A stretch of 8,039 nucleotides of DNA, from positions 1 through 8,039 of the forward strand of contig JAFLUJ010000306.1 of assembly GCA_022511485.1 (NCBI GenBank), read 5' to 3'. Made by a program: the position numbers and the translations under genes. The notes beneath the pieces were generated by a model that saw only the letters and a list, made by a program, of their open reading frames with translations, did no database searches and was not told the DNA's origin. Within the stretch, counting starts at the first letter, position 1. Each line of letters opens with the position of its first letter. Shown one piece after another: positions 1 through 7,200 of this stretch. The DNA is from Oscillospiraceae bacterium (lineage in GTDB: Bacteria; Bacillota; Clostridia; Oscillospirales; Ruminococcaceae).

Positions 1-6
1 ATACTA

Positions 7-87
7 TTTCCCATTTTAACTATAGACAAAGTCTATAGTTAAAATACGCCGTATTGCATACGGCGTGGCGGCGCAGCCGCTGGGAAA
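7..87. repeat. Cloverleaf-like palindromic module 1 (three hairpins closed by a 6-bp stem)
   Basis: Three consecutive perfect hairpins occupy this stretch almost without unpaired bases. Arm 1 is a 15-bp stem (13-27 with 31-45) with loop AAA. Arm 2 is a 9-bp stem (46-54 with 58-66) with loop TGC. Arm 3 is a GC-rich 5-bp stem (68-72 with 76-80) with loop GCA. The flanks TTTCCC (7-12) and GGGAAA (82-87) are complementary and would close the three arms into a four-way junction. No credible coding sequence covers it. It could be a dispersed intergenic repeat, a non-autonomous mobile element, or a structured RNA or DNA site; the sequence alone does not decide. The pairing is seen directly and the function is unknown. 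Confidence 0.7.
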
Positions 88-98
88 GCCGTTCAATA

Positions 99-186
99 CT
101 AATCCCGTCAAAATCTATGATTTTGACAACCGCTTGTACAGGCGGATTTCTCAATAGACTTTGTCTATTGAGAAATAAGGGATTAG
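99..186. repeat. Cloverleaf-like palindromic module 2, with arm order reversed relative to module 1
   Basis: CTAATCCC (99-106) pairs with GGGATTAG (179-186) to enclose three hairpins. Arm 1 is a 9-bp stem (107-115 with 119-127) with loop TAT. Arm 2 is a 6-bp stem including one G-T pair (130-135 with 140-145) with loop GTAC. Arm 3 is a 14-bp perfect stem (146-159 with 163-176) with loop TTT. The apical part of arm 3, ATAGAC-TTT-GTCTAT, is the exact reverse complement of the apical part of module 1 arm 1 (22-36). The long AT-rich arm sits at the outer edge of each module, so the pair forms an imperfect inverted arrangement around the spacer at 88-98. No gene is present. Confidence 0.65.
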
Positions 187-220
187 ATTATAATAACTCA
201 GATTATATCATACTAACAAG

Positions 221-266
221 TAAAAATCAAGAGAAATCCCCCGATAAATTACTTCTTATCGGGGGA
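221..266 (-). terminator. Rho-independent terminator of the XRE regulator gene
   Basis: An 11-bp stem (237-247 with 256-266), with a CCCCC/GGGGG core, is followed on the minus strand by a T-rich run (TTTCTC, then TTGATTTTT). The stop codon of the regulator gene (249-251) lies inside the hairpin loop, so the last coding codons form the upstream half of the stem. This also separates the gene from the palindromic block at 1-186. Confidence 0.8.
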
Positions 267-644
267 GATTTTATTCTCAAGTTCATCGATCTTCGTTTGA
301 GCTATTGCAATATATTCCCGCATAGCTTTTGTGAAATTCAATATACGTTCTTCTTCGCTTTTTCCGTCTTCGGTCAACATATTTTCTTTAACAAACCTGT
401 TGTTTCTGTCACCTTGCAGACCTTTTTTATTTTTGGAGCGTCCTGTGACGTAGTCCATTGAAAAATCATAAGTATCAGCAAGCCGCATTAAAAAGTCCAG
501 TGTTGGAATTGACGTGCCGTTTTCATATGCTGAATATGATGATTGAGATACTCCCATTTTATCGGCGAATGCTTTTTGAGTGAGATTTTCTTCTTTGCGT
601 ATTTCTTTTAATCTGTCAGATATTTGTACAAATTTTTCGTCCAT
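249..644 (-). CDS. XRE-family helix-turn-helix transcriptional regulator
   Basis: This 131-residue protein has an N-terminal HTH_3 (Cro/C1-type) DNA-binding domain at about residues 10-67. The helix-turn-helix core is LTQKAFADKMGVSQSSYSAYE-like (21-41) and is followed by the typical P-T-L-x-x-L-x-x-L-A pattern. Residues 96-126 are predicted helical and charged, possibly a dimerisation helix, and no second recognised domain is visible. I chose the ATG at 644 because GGAGG (654-658 on the plus strand) lies 9 nt upstream; the longer TTG start at 653 would touch the Shine-Dalgarno itself. The gene stands alone between two terminators and downstream of tRNA-Leu on the same strand. A role as a stand-alone repressor or a leftover of an integrated element is possible. 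Its target is unknown. Confidence 0.85.
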   Translation of the reverse strand: MDEKFVQISDRLKEIRKEENLTQKAFADKMGVSQSSYSAYENGTSIPTLDFLMRLADTYDFSMDYVTGRSKNKKGLQGDRNNRFVKENMLTEDGKSEEERILNFTKAMREYIAIAQTKIDELENKISPDKK

Positions 645-686
645 TAGAATCAACCTCCATAAATATCATTTATAACCATAACCGAC

Positions 687-715
687 AATATCAAAAAAAC
701 AACACTCTCTATCAA
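687..715 (-). promoter_or_regulatory. Candidate sigma-A promoter of the XRE regulator gene
   Basis: On the minus strand, TTGATA (710-715) and GATATT (687-692) are separated by 17 nt. The -35 box matches consensus at 5 of 6 positions and the -10 at 4 of 6. Transcription would start near 680, about 35 nt before the ATG. It lies downstream of the tRNA terminator, which supports independent transcription. The match is moderate. No convincing operator palindrome is visible. Confidence 0.45.
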
Positions 716-740
716 TCCGCACAGAGTTTTTATTGTTTCG

Positions 741-772
741 ATAAAGAAAATCGTCCTTGATATCCAAGGACG
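741..772 (-). terminator. Rho-independent terminator of tRNA-Leu
   Basis: A perfect 8-bp stem (CGTCCTTG at 752-759 with CAAGGACG at 765-772) and a 5-nt loop are followed on the minus strand by ATTTTCTTT. It lies 22 nt beyond the CCA end of the tRNA, as expected for a single-tRNA transcript. A small GCGG/CCGC hairpin (781-794) sits between the tRNA 3' end and the terminator. Confidence 0.85.
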
Positions 773-794
773 GTCTTGCCGCGGACTTTCCCGC

Positions 795-881
795 TGGTGC
801 GGATAATGTGACTTGAACACACACGGTATTGCTACCACTAGAACCTGAATCTAGCGCGTCTGCCGATTCCGCCATATCCGC
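795..881 (-). tRNA. tRNA-Leu (anticodon CAG)
   Basis: Read on the minus strand, this folds as a class II tRNA of 87 nt with the CCA end encoded (795-797). The 7-bp acceptor stem GCGGATA/TATCCGC is perfect and the discriminator is A. The D-stem is GCG/CGC. The anticodon stem CTAGA/TCTAG encloses loop TTCAGGT, with anticodon CAG at 845-847. A long variable arm (GGTA-GCAA-TACC) is typical of tRNA-Leu. The T-arm GTGTG-TTCAAGT-CACAT has one G-U pair at its base. It reads leucine CUG codons. It has its own consensus promoter, a leader of about 100 nt and a terminator. No copy of its 3' end occurs elsewhere in the window, so there is no sign of use as an integration site here. Confidence 0.96.
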
Positions 882-908
882 ATATTGTGCTGCTGACAGC
901 AGTCGTTA

Positions 909-948
909 ACCCTGTTGACCACCCCGTTGACCTGATCACCCTGTTGAC
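909..948 (-). repeat. Three direct copies of an 11-bp motif in the tRNA-Leu leader
   Basis: The plus-strand motif ACCCTGTTGAC occurs at 909-919 and 938-948, with a one-base variant (ACCCCGTTGAC) at 921-931. In the transcript sense this is GTCAACAGGGT repeated three times, between the promoter (988-1016) and the tRNA 5' end (881). A short palindrome CTGCT-GAC-AGCAG (890-902) lies just before the mature tRNA. The function is unknown; protein binding, RNA structure or processing are all possible. Confidence 0.7.
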
Positions 949-987
949 TTTAGTGTCATAACTGCCTTATTTGTGCTTGACTAATAT

Positions 988-1016
988 ATTATACATAATT
1001 TTATCGTGTTTGTCAA
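988..1016 (-). promoter_or_regulatory. Perfect-consensus sigma-A promoter for tRNA-Leu
   Basis: On the minus strand, TTGACA (1011-1016) and TATAAT (988-993) are separated by exactly 17 nt (994-1010). Both hexamers match consensus at every position, as expected for a strong stable-RNA promoter. Initiation would fall near 980, giving a leader of about 100 nt before the mature tRNA. Confidence 0.9.
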
Positions 1017-1265
1017 TAGCGGAAACTTAATTAATAATTTTTTTACATTTTCTGAAATTGGTTTTGCAGGAAGAGCAATTGAATCCGTCAAAGGGATGAG
1101 CTCTTATGCCTTCCGCTGCGTACTCTTTTCAGCAGAGCAGCGGAAAGACACGGAAGCTTAATTATTTCTGCATCACTGCTTGCATGATGGTTTGTTGTTT
1201 TTGGAAACAGATCCCCGGAAAGTCCCTCAGTATATAAATAATGTGTAAAATAGCTGTTAAAAGCA
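1017..1265. other. Gene-free stretch between divergent promoters
   Basis: No convincing coding sequence lies here, and the only open frames are short, lack ribosome binding sites and resemble no protein I know. The stretch holds one clear hairpin, a 9-bp stem TTCCGCTGC (1111-1119) with GCAGCGGAA (1137-1145) around a 17-nt loop. A competing pairing is possible between CTTCCG near 1110 and CGGAAG near 1151. A weaker stem CATCA/TGATG occurs near 1172-1192. The plus-strand promoter starts downstream at 1266, so this DNA would not be in the leader of the symporter mRNA. I could not match it to a known lysine or glycine riboswitch core. Confidence 0.5.
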
Positions 1266-1294
1266 TTGAAAAAGTTTACAAAATAGTGTATAAT
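1266..1294 (+). promoter_or_regulatory. Sigma-A promoter of the symporter-ddh operon
   Basis: TTGAAA (1266-1271) and TATAAT (1289-1294) are separated by 17 nt. The -10 box is perfect and the -35 matches at 5 of 6 positions. Transcription would begin near 1301, leaving a short leader of about 32 nt before the ATG at 1333. That is too short for a riboswitch. Confidence 0.85.
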
Positions 1295-1332
1295 ATTTAT
1301 GAATATTTTTATTTTTGAAAGGAGCAGCACAA

Positions 1333-3156
1333 ATGGATTCATTTATCAATGCGGTAAAGTCCATAAACGGCGCAATAAACGGCTTTGTGTGGGGAATTCC
1401 CATGCTTGTGCTCATTATTGCTACAGGAATTTATATGACGGTCAGGACAGGCTTTTTCCAGATAACCAAGATCAAATATTGGTCAAATGAAACCTTTCTT
1501 GCAATATTCAAGAAGAAATCCGTCACAAAGACAAAGGAGAAAAAGGCAATTTCTCAGTTCCAGGCACTTTCTACTGCTCTTGCTGCCACAATAGGAACAG
1601 GTAATATTGCCGGTGTTGCAACAGCTATCGCAGTAGGCGGTCCGGGAGCGGTATTCTGGATGTGGCTGTCAGCCTTCTTCGGAATGATGACTAACTTTTC
1701 CGAAAACGTACTGGGTATCTATTTCAGAAAGAAAAACGATCACGGAGAGTGGTCTGGCGGTGCGATGTACTATATTCAGGAAGGTCTTAAAGACCGAAAT
1801 GGAATAAAGCATATCGCCAAGCCTCTTGCAATTCTGTTCTCAATATTCTGTGTACTTGCTTCATTTGGCATAGGAAATATGACACAGGTGAACTCCATTG
1901 CCAGTGCTATGAAGTCCAATTTCAATGTGCCTAACATCGTTACAGGTATCGCTCTTGCTGTTATTGCAGGTCTTGTTATCCTTGGCGGTATCAAGCGTAT
2001 TGCAAGCGTTACCGAAAAGGTAGTACCCTTTATGGCGGCGTTCTATATTCTGGGATGTCTGATCATCTTCTTCTCAAACTTCCATCAGATACCTTATGTA
2101 TTTTCAAGCATTTTCACCAACGCATTCAACCCCGGCGCAGTTGCAGGCGGTATCGGAGGATACATAATCAAACGTGCTGTTACCATGGGCTTCAAAAGAG
2201 GTGTGTTCTCCAACGAGGCTGGTCTTGGTTCATCGGTTATGGTTCATTCCGCTTCGGACGTTAAAGAGCCTGTGGTTCAGGGAATGTGGGGTATCTTTGA
2301 GGTATTCTTTGACACCATCATCGTTTGTACTCTTACCTCTTTTGTTATTCTTTCAAGTCCTGCCGAATCAAAAACCTTCGACGAGGCTATGCAGAACATC
2401 TCCACAGAATCACAGTTCTTTGAGATACACAAATCCGCTGACGGAAGCGTCGTAAATCTTATAGACGCAAACATAAACGCAATGTATCAGATCGCTCCTG
2501 AAAACGCTGCGGAGGGCACATACACCGAATATACAGCAAAAACCGTATATGGTAAGGAGCTCACTGTAAAGCTCATGAATACGTCAAGCGCATCCGGCGA
2601 GGATGATTTCACCTATGCAAACGTTATGGAGATCCGCGGTATTCAGGGAAAAAATGCGGACGGCTCTCTTATGACGGACGAAAACGGAAATCCTGTTATT
2701 ACATCGGTAGAGATCACAGAAGTAAACGGAGTTCCCCTTGTTACCTATGCTTTCAGCCTGCGTCTGGGAACTGTTTCCGGTCAGATACTTGCAATAGCGA
2801 TCCTGCTGTTTGCGTTCTCAACAGTGCTTGGCTGGTCGTTCTACGGCACAAAGGCTCTGGAGTATCTCTTCGGAACGAAGGCTACTGTGGTGTATAAGAT
2901 AATTTTTGTACTGTTCGTTATCGTAGGCTGCACAATGAATCTCAGCCTTGCATGGGATATTGCCGATACTCTTAACGGACTTATGGCGATCCCGAACCTT
3001 ATAGGCGTACTGCTGCTGTCCGCTACAGTAATAAATGTTACGAAAAACTATATTTCCAGAAAAATTAAAAATGATGGTTCGGGAGTTGCTCCTATGCTTT
3101 CAGTTTATCCTGAGATACAGTCCGAGCAGGAAGCAAAGATGGCAGCAGAAGAATAA
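1333..3156 (+). CDS. AGCS-family sodium:alanine/glycine symporter with enlarged loop
   Basis: This 607-residue inner-membrane transporter belongs to the alanine or glycine:cation symporter family (LeuT fold). The family signature GTGNIAGVATAIAVGGPG is at residues 88-105. Other conserved stretches are EWSGGAMYYIQEGL (139-152), the FKRGVFSNEAGLGS region (287-300) and FAFSTVLGWSFYG (493-505). About 11 hydrophobic segments run from residue 19 to about 569. Characterised members are about 450-470 residues; the extra length lies in residues 341-475, a polar, beta-prone segment between two membrane helices. I chose the ATG at 1333 because AAAGGAG (1318-1324) lies 8 nt upstream; the longer TTG start at 1315 overlaps that site. 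Ddh follows after 55 bp with no terminator between. Alanine or glycine is the likely substrate, though other amino acids cannot be excluded. Confidence 0.93.
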   Translation: MDSFINAVKSINGAINGFVWGIPMLVLIIATGIYMTVRTGFFQITKIKYWSNETFLAIFKKKSVTKTKEKKAISQFQALSTALAATIGTGNIAGVATAIAVGGPGAVFWMWLSAFFGMMTNFSENVLGIYFRKKNDHGEWSGGAMYYIQEGLKDRNGIKHIAKPLAILFSIFCVLASFGIGNMTQVNSIASAMKSNFNVPNIVTGIALAVIAGLVILGGIKRIASVTEKVVPFMAAFYILGCLIIFFSNFHQIPYVFSSIFTNAFNPGAVAGGIGGYIIKRAVTMGFKRGVFSNEAGLGSSVMVHSASDVKEPVVQGMWGIFEVFFDTIIVCTLTSFVILSSPAESKTFDEAMQNISTESQFFEIHKSADGSVVNLIDANINAMYQIAPENAAEGTYTEYTAKTVYGKELTVKLMNTSSASGEDDFTYANVMEIRGIQGKNADGSLMTDENGNPVITSVEITEVNGVPLVTYAFSLRLGTVSGQILAIAILLFAFSTVLGWSFYGTKALEYLFGTKATVVYKIIFVLFVIVGCTMNLSLAWDIADTLNGLMAIPNLIGVLLLSATVINVTKNYISRKIKNDGSGVAPMLSVYPEIQSEQEAKMAAEE

Positions 3157-3211
3157 AGACATCACCGAACAAATATCGTTTAAGCAGTTTTTTGAAAGGA
3201 TATGATTATAA

Positions 3212-4201
3212 ATGAGTAAGATCAGAATAGGTATCGTGGGATACGGAAATCTCGGCAGGGGAACAGAGCTTGCTATCCGGCAGAATCCGGATACAGAGCT
3301 GACCTGCGTTTTCACACGCCGTGATCCCTCCTCTCTGAAAATTTTGACAGAGGGAGTTCCGGTCTATTCGCTGGACGACATTGCAAACCACAAAAACGAC
3401 GCGGACGTGCTTATCCTCTGCGGGGGAAGCGCAACAGACCTTCCGGTTCAGGGACCTAAGCTTGCGGAAATGTTCTGCACCATCGACAGCTTTGACACTC
3501 ATGCTAAGATACCGGAGTATTTCGCTTCCGTGGACGAAGCCGCAAAGAAGGGCGGAAACGTAAGCATTATTTCAGTTGGCTGGGATCCGGGAATGTTCTC
3601 GGTGGCAAGACTTTACGGAAGCTGTATTCTCCCGGATGGAAAGGATTACACCTTCTGGGGCAAGGGAGTTTCTCAGGGACACTCCGACGCTATCCGTCGT
3701 GTGGACGGCGTTGCAGATGCGAAGCAGTATACTATCCCTGTTGATGCGGCAGTGGAGGCTGTCCGCAGTGGTTCAGACCCGGAGCTTACCACACGTCAGA
3801 AGCATACAAGAGAGTGCTTCGTTGTGGCAAAGGAGGGAGCTGACAAGGCTAAGATCGAAGCAGAGATCAAGAATATGCCCAACTATTTTGCTGACTATGA
3901 CACCACCGTGCATTTTATTTCCCAGGAGGAGCTTGACCGCGACCACAGTGGTATCCCTCACGGCGGATTTGTTATCCGGAGCGGCAATACAGGCGTAAAC
4001 GGAGAAACAAAGCATATCGTAGAGTACAGCCTGAAGCTCGGTTCAAATCCGGAATTTACATCCAGTATCCTTGTTGCCTATGCAAGAGCGGCTTACAGAC
4101 TTCACAAGGAGGGTCAGAGCGGCGCAAAGACCGTGTTCGATATTGCTCCTGCATATCTTTCCGCAAAGAGCGGTGACGAGTTAAGGGCAACTATGCTGTA
4201 A
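3212..4201 (+). CDS. ddh: meso-Diaminopimelate D-dehydrogenase
   Basis: This enzyme (EC 1.4.1.16) reversibly converts L-2-amino-6-oxopimelate (the open form of tetrahydrodipicolinate), ammonia and NADPH to meso-diaminopimelate in the cytoplasm. It gives a one-step route to the lysine and peptidoglycan precursor. At 329 residues it is close to the roughly 320-residue Corynebacterium enzyme, which I recognise by recall. The NADP-binding motif GIVGYGNLGRG is at 7-17, TIDSFDTH at 90-97, SVGWDPGMFS at 121-130, FWGKGVSQGHSDA at 148-160, GIPHGG at 247-252 and VEYSLKLGSNPEFTSS at 270-285. All are full and unbroken. AAAGGA (3195-3200) lies 11 nt before the ATG; the ATG at 3202 is out of frame and too close to that site. 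It is probably co-transcribed with the upstream symporter and ends at a strong terminator. Confidence 0.96.
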   Translation: MSKIRIGIVGYGNLGRGTELAIRQNPDTELTCVFTRRDPSSLKILTEGVPVYSLDDIANHKNDADVLILCGGSATDLPVQGPKLAEMFCTIDSFDTHAKIPEYFASVDEAAKKGGNVSIISVGWDPGMFSVARLYGSCILPDGKDYTFWGKGVSQGHSDAIRRVDGVADAKQYTIPVDAAVEAVRSGSDPELTTRQKHTRECFVVAKEGADKAKIEAEIKNMPNYFADYDTTVHFISQEELDRDHSGIPHGGFVIRSGNTGVNGETKHIVEYSLKLGSNPEFTSSILVAYARAAYRLHKEGQSGAKTVFDIAPAYLSAKSGDELRATML

Positions 4202-4220
4202 ACAAATACTATATATTTAA

Positions 4221-4259
4221 AGGACTGCCGTCCCAAAAGACGACAGTCCTAATTTTTTT
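4221..4259. terminator. Terminator of the symporter-ddh operon, shared with the convergent gene
   Basis: AGGACTGCCGTC (4221-4232) pairs with GACGACAGTCCT (4239-4250), with a single C-A mismatch and a 6-nt loop. It is followed on the plus strand by a run of seven T (4253-4259). On the minus strand the stem follows directly after the stop codon of the GLUG protein (4258-4260), with a weaker TTTAAATAT tail, so it may terminate both convergent transcripts. Confidence 0.88.
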
Positions 4260-7200
4260 AATCTTTTGATCTGATACGTTTTCTGAGGATCATCCAAATT
4301 ACCGCAGCTATGGAAATTGTAATTATAATTCCCACATAGACTATTTTATTGGACGATTCGCTGCTTTCGTAAATACCGGCTTCACTGGAAACGTCATCGT
4401 CATTGCCTGCATTTGCAGATGATTTGTCTGATGATGTCGGACTGAATTGTGGCGCTTCCGAAGGAATGGGACGCGATGTGCCCGGTTTTACATTCTGTCC
4501 TGGATCTTCCGGTTTTGGATCATCCGGCTTAGGATCTTCTGCGGGAGGCTTTCCCGGATTCGGATTATCCTCAGGAGGATTTGCCGGCTTCGGAGCTTCC
4601 TGCGTCAGATCATCCTCACTTTTGATCTCTTTTCCAAATATAGGACGTCCCAGCTTCGTACTCATTATCCATATGTCATTAAAATCCCAGCCGGCGTTCT
4701 TAAAGATGGACTGATCTTTAAATTCATCTTCGCTTAGGCTTTTTGCGCCGGTATCACTTCCGCCGTTGTCGCTTATTCCGAAGCTTGCTTTGCCTTCGAG
4801 ATAAAAGCAATCTTCTACAGTTCCATGCTGGATGCCTACAACACCGCCGCCGGGATTTTCAGTACCATTGATCTTACCGACATTATAGGTGTTTTTTACA
4901 ACGCCGTGAGTTGTTTCGGTATTACTATTATATCCAACAACTCCGCCAAGCCAGTCTTTGGCTTCAATATCACCTGTGTTATAGCAGTTCAATACTGTTC
5001 CGCCGTTATCTCCTGCAATACCACCTGCAGAGGCGTTGGTTGCTTTGATGTTGCCTGTGCTGAAACATTCATGTATATTGCCGGGATTATTTCCTGCAAT
5101 GCCGCCAACACGGTCTCTGCCGGTGATATTACAGCCGTAGTTATAGCAATATGTTATTTCACCTGTGTTATATCCTGCAATACCTCCAACATCATCAGCC
5201 ACGCCAGGGAGGTTAATATTTCCGCTCACAATTCCCAGGTTTTTGATAGTGCCTGCATTATATCCGAAGAATCCGTAACCGTTGTCGCTGCCGCTTGTGG
5301 AATTGATCTTCATACCGCGTATCTCTTTTTTGTTTCCGTCAAATGTACCTTCAAAGGGAGTACTGTTCAAAGCATCCTTTTCTATATAAATTCCTATTGG
5401 CTTCCAATTGATCCCGCTCAGGTCTATATTATTCGTAAGCTTGAAATATGTGTCCTTTCCGCTGCTGCCTGCTCTGACATAGTTACAGAACCTGATAAGC
5501 TCGTCACGGTTATTGATGGTATATGGGTTTTCATCTGTGCCTTCACCATTGAACATCGACCATGGACCTGCCAGCGGTACGATATTCTTTTCTTCAGGCT
5601 CTGTGAATACCGGACGGACTGCGTTGCCATTGGCATCCCTGCCGATCTTCCATGTATTGATGAAATCCCAGCCGGTGAATGTGGTGAATGTTTCCTCGGT
5701 TTCAAATGCCTCTGAGGATATTTCTCCTGCATCTCCGCTTGCAGCTGTGCCGGTAAGGTAATAACAGCCGCTGACTGTTCCGGAAACGCTTCCCGCAACG
5801 CCTTTTCCTCCGCTTATCATACCGATGTTATAACATTTTTCCAGAGTGCCGGAGCTGACATTTCCTGCCACACCGCCTACATTGCTTGTGCCGGTAACAT
5901 CGCCTGTGTTATAGCAGTTTTCTGTTGTACCGCTGCTGTTTCCAACAACTCCGCCTACAGCAGAGCTGCCTTCGACCTTGCCGGTGTTGTAGCATTTTTG
6001 TGCTGTACCGCTGTTATCTCCGACAACGCCGCCCACATTGGAGCTTCCCTTAACGCCGCCTGTATTATAGCTGCTCCCTATTGAACTGCTGCTGCTTCCG
6101 GCAACGCCTCCCACATTATTGCCTGTGCCTGTAACATTGCCTCTGTTATAGCTGGACGTTACATCAGCGTTTGCATTATTATTTCCTACAACACCGCCGA
6201 CTTCACTTGCACCGGAGACAACACCTGTGTTATTGCAGTTTTCCACCTTAGCAGTACCACTGCCTGCATTATTGTTTCCCACCACACCGCCGGCAGAGTT
6301 ACCGCCGCTGACGGAAGCGGAGTTAGTACATCCTGTTATCGTGCCGCTTTCATTCGTTCCTGCGACGCCGCCCACATCAGAGCCTCCTGTAACGGAAGCA
6401 GAGTTAGTACAGCCTGTGATCGTACCGCTGTTATTATATCCTGCAATTCCTCCGACAGAGTTTTTCTCTCCTTCAACAGCTGAACTGTTATTGCAGTTTT
6501 CAATCGTGCCATTATTGTATCCAACAATACCGCCCGCATAGTTTTGGATGCCTGTAACATCCTTATTATTAGTGCAGCCTGTGACTGTCCCACCATTATA
6601 TCCTGCAATTCCGCCCACATTTACGTTATTGCCTGTTACTGTGCCGGAATTTGTGCATTTTGTGACCGTGCCGCTGTTACTATATCCCACAATGCCTCCG
6701 ACATTATCATTACCGCTGACAGTTGCACCATTATAACAGTTTTCGATCCAGCCGCCATCATTATATCCTACGACCCCGCCAACATTTTCTTTGCCGCCAA
6801 CGTAGCCATATGGTACATTGATGTTTTTGATAGTGCCGTCTTTGATATATCCGAATAAGCCATAAGAATAAATACTTAGAGTGGAAGTGTTATCGACATT
6901 TAGACCTTTTATTGAATAAATTCCTCCTTCAGATTCCGGCTTTTTGCCGTCAATTGAACCTGAAAATGGCTTATCAGTGGATGGATTATCATTATAAGTT
7001 CCTATGGGCGTCCATTTTCCTTCAAGGTTGATATCTGCCGTTATCTTAAAAAATTTACCCTTGTAGTCGTTTCCTCCGTTGACCTCCTCGGCAAGTTTTT
7101 TAAGATCTTCAGCCGTTGAGATCACATATGGACTGCTCCCGTTGCCTTCGCCTTCAAATAAAGCTAAGGGGACAGCATCGCCGTCATCGCTGAGAGTGCT

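Noticed and set aside
1..186. CRISPR array reading of the left-edge repeats
   Set aside because: The hairpins differ from one another, there are no identical direct repeats with unique spacers, and no cas genes are present.
54..461. Plus-strand open frame of 135 codons
   Set aside because: It crosses the palindromic block and then runs antisense to the XRE gene, with no domain and no ribosome binding site.
666..875. Minus-strand open frame starting MAESADALDSGSSGSN
   Set aside because: Its first third is the body of tRNA-Leu read as codons, a well-known artefact; it has no ribosome binding site and runs through the tRNA terminator.
795..881. tRNA-Leu as an integration site for an element carrying the XRE gene
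   Set aside because: No duplicate of the tRNA 3' end, no integrase and no other mobile-element gene occurs in the window; the regulator and tRNA are each cleanly bounded.
911..972. Plus-strand promoter from the TTGAC words in the tRNA leader repeats
   Set aside because: No good -10 box lies at proper spacing; the best is TTATTT after TTGACT, and no gene follows before the symporter's own promoter.
1017..1265. Possible lysine or glycine riboswitch ahead of the symporter-ddh operon
   Set aside because: The operon promoter lies downstream at 1266-1294, and I could not find the conserved core of either riboswitch.
4825..5715. Plus-strand open frame of 296 codons opposite the GLUG gene
   Set aside because: It is antisense to the repeat-coding region, is cysteine- and isoleucine-rich as expected from the complement of the repeats, and has no plausible start signals.
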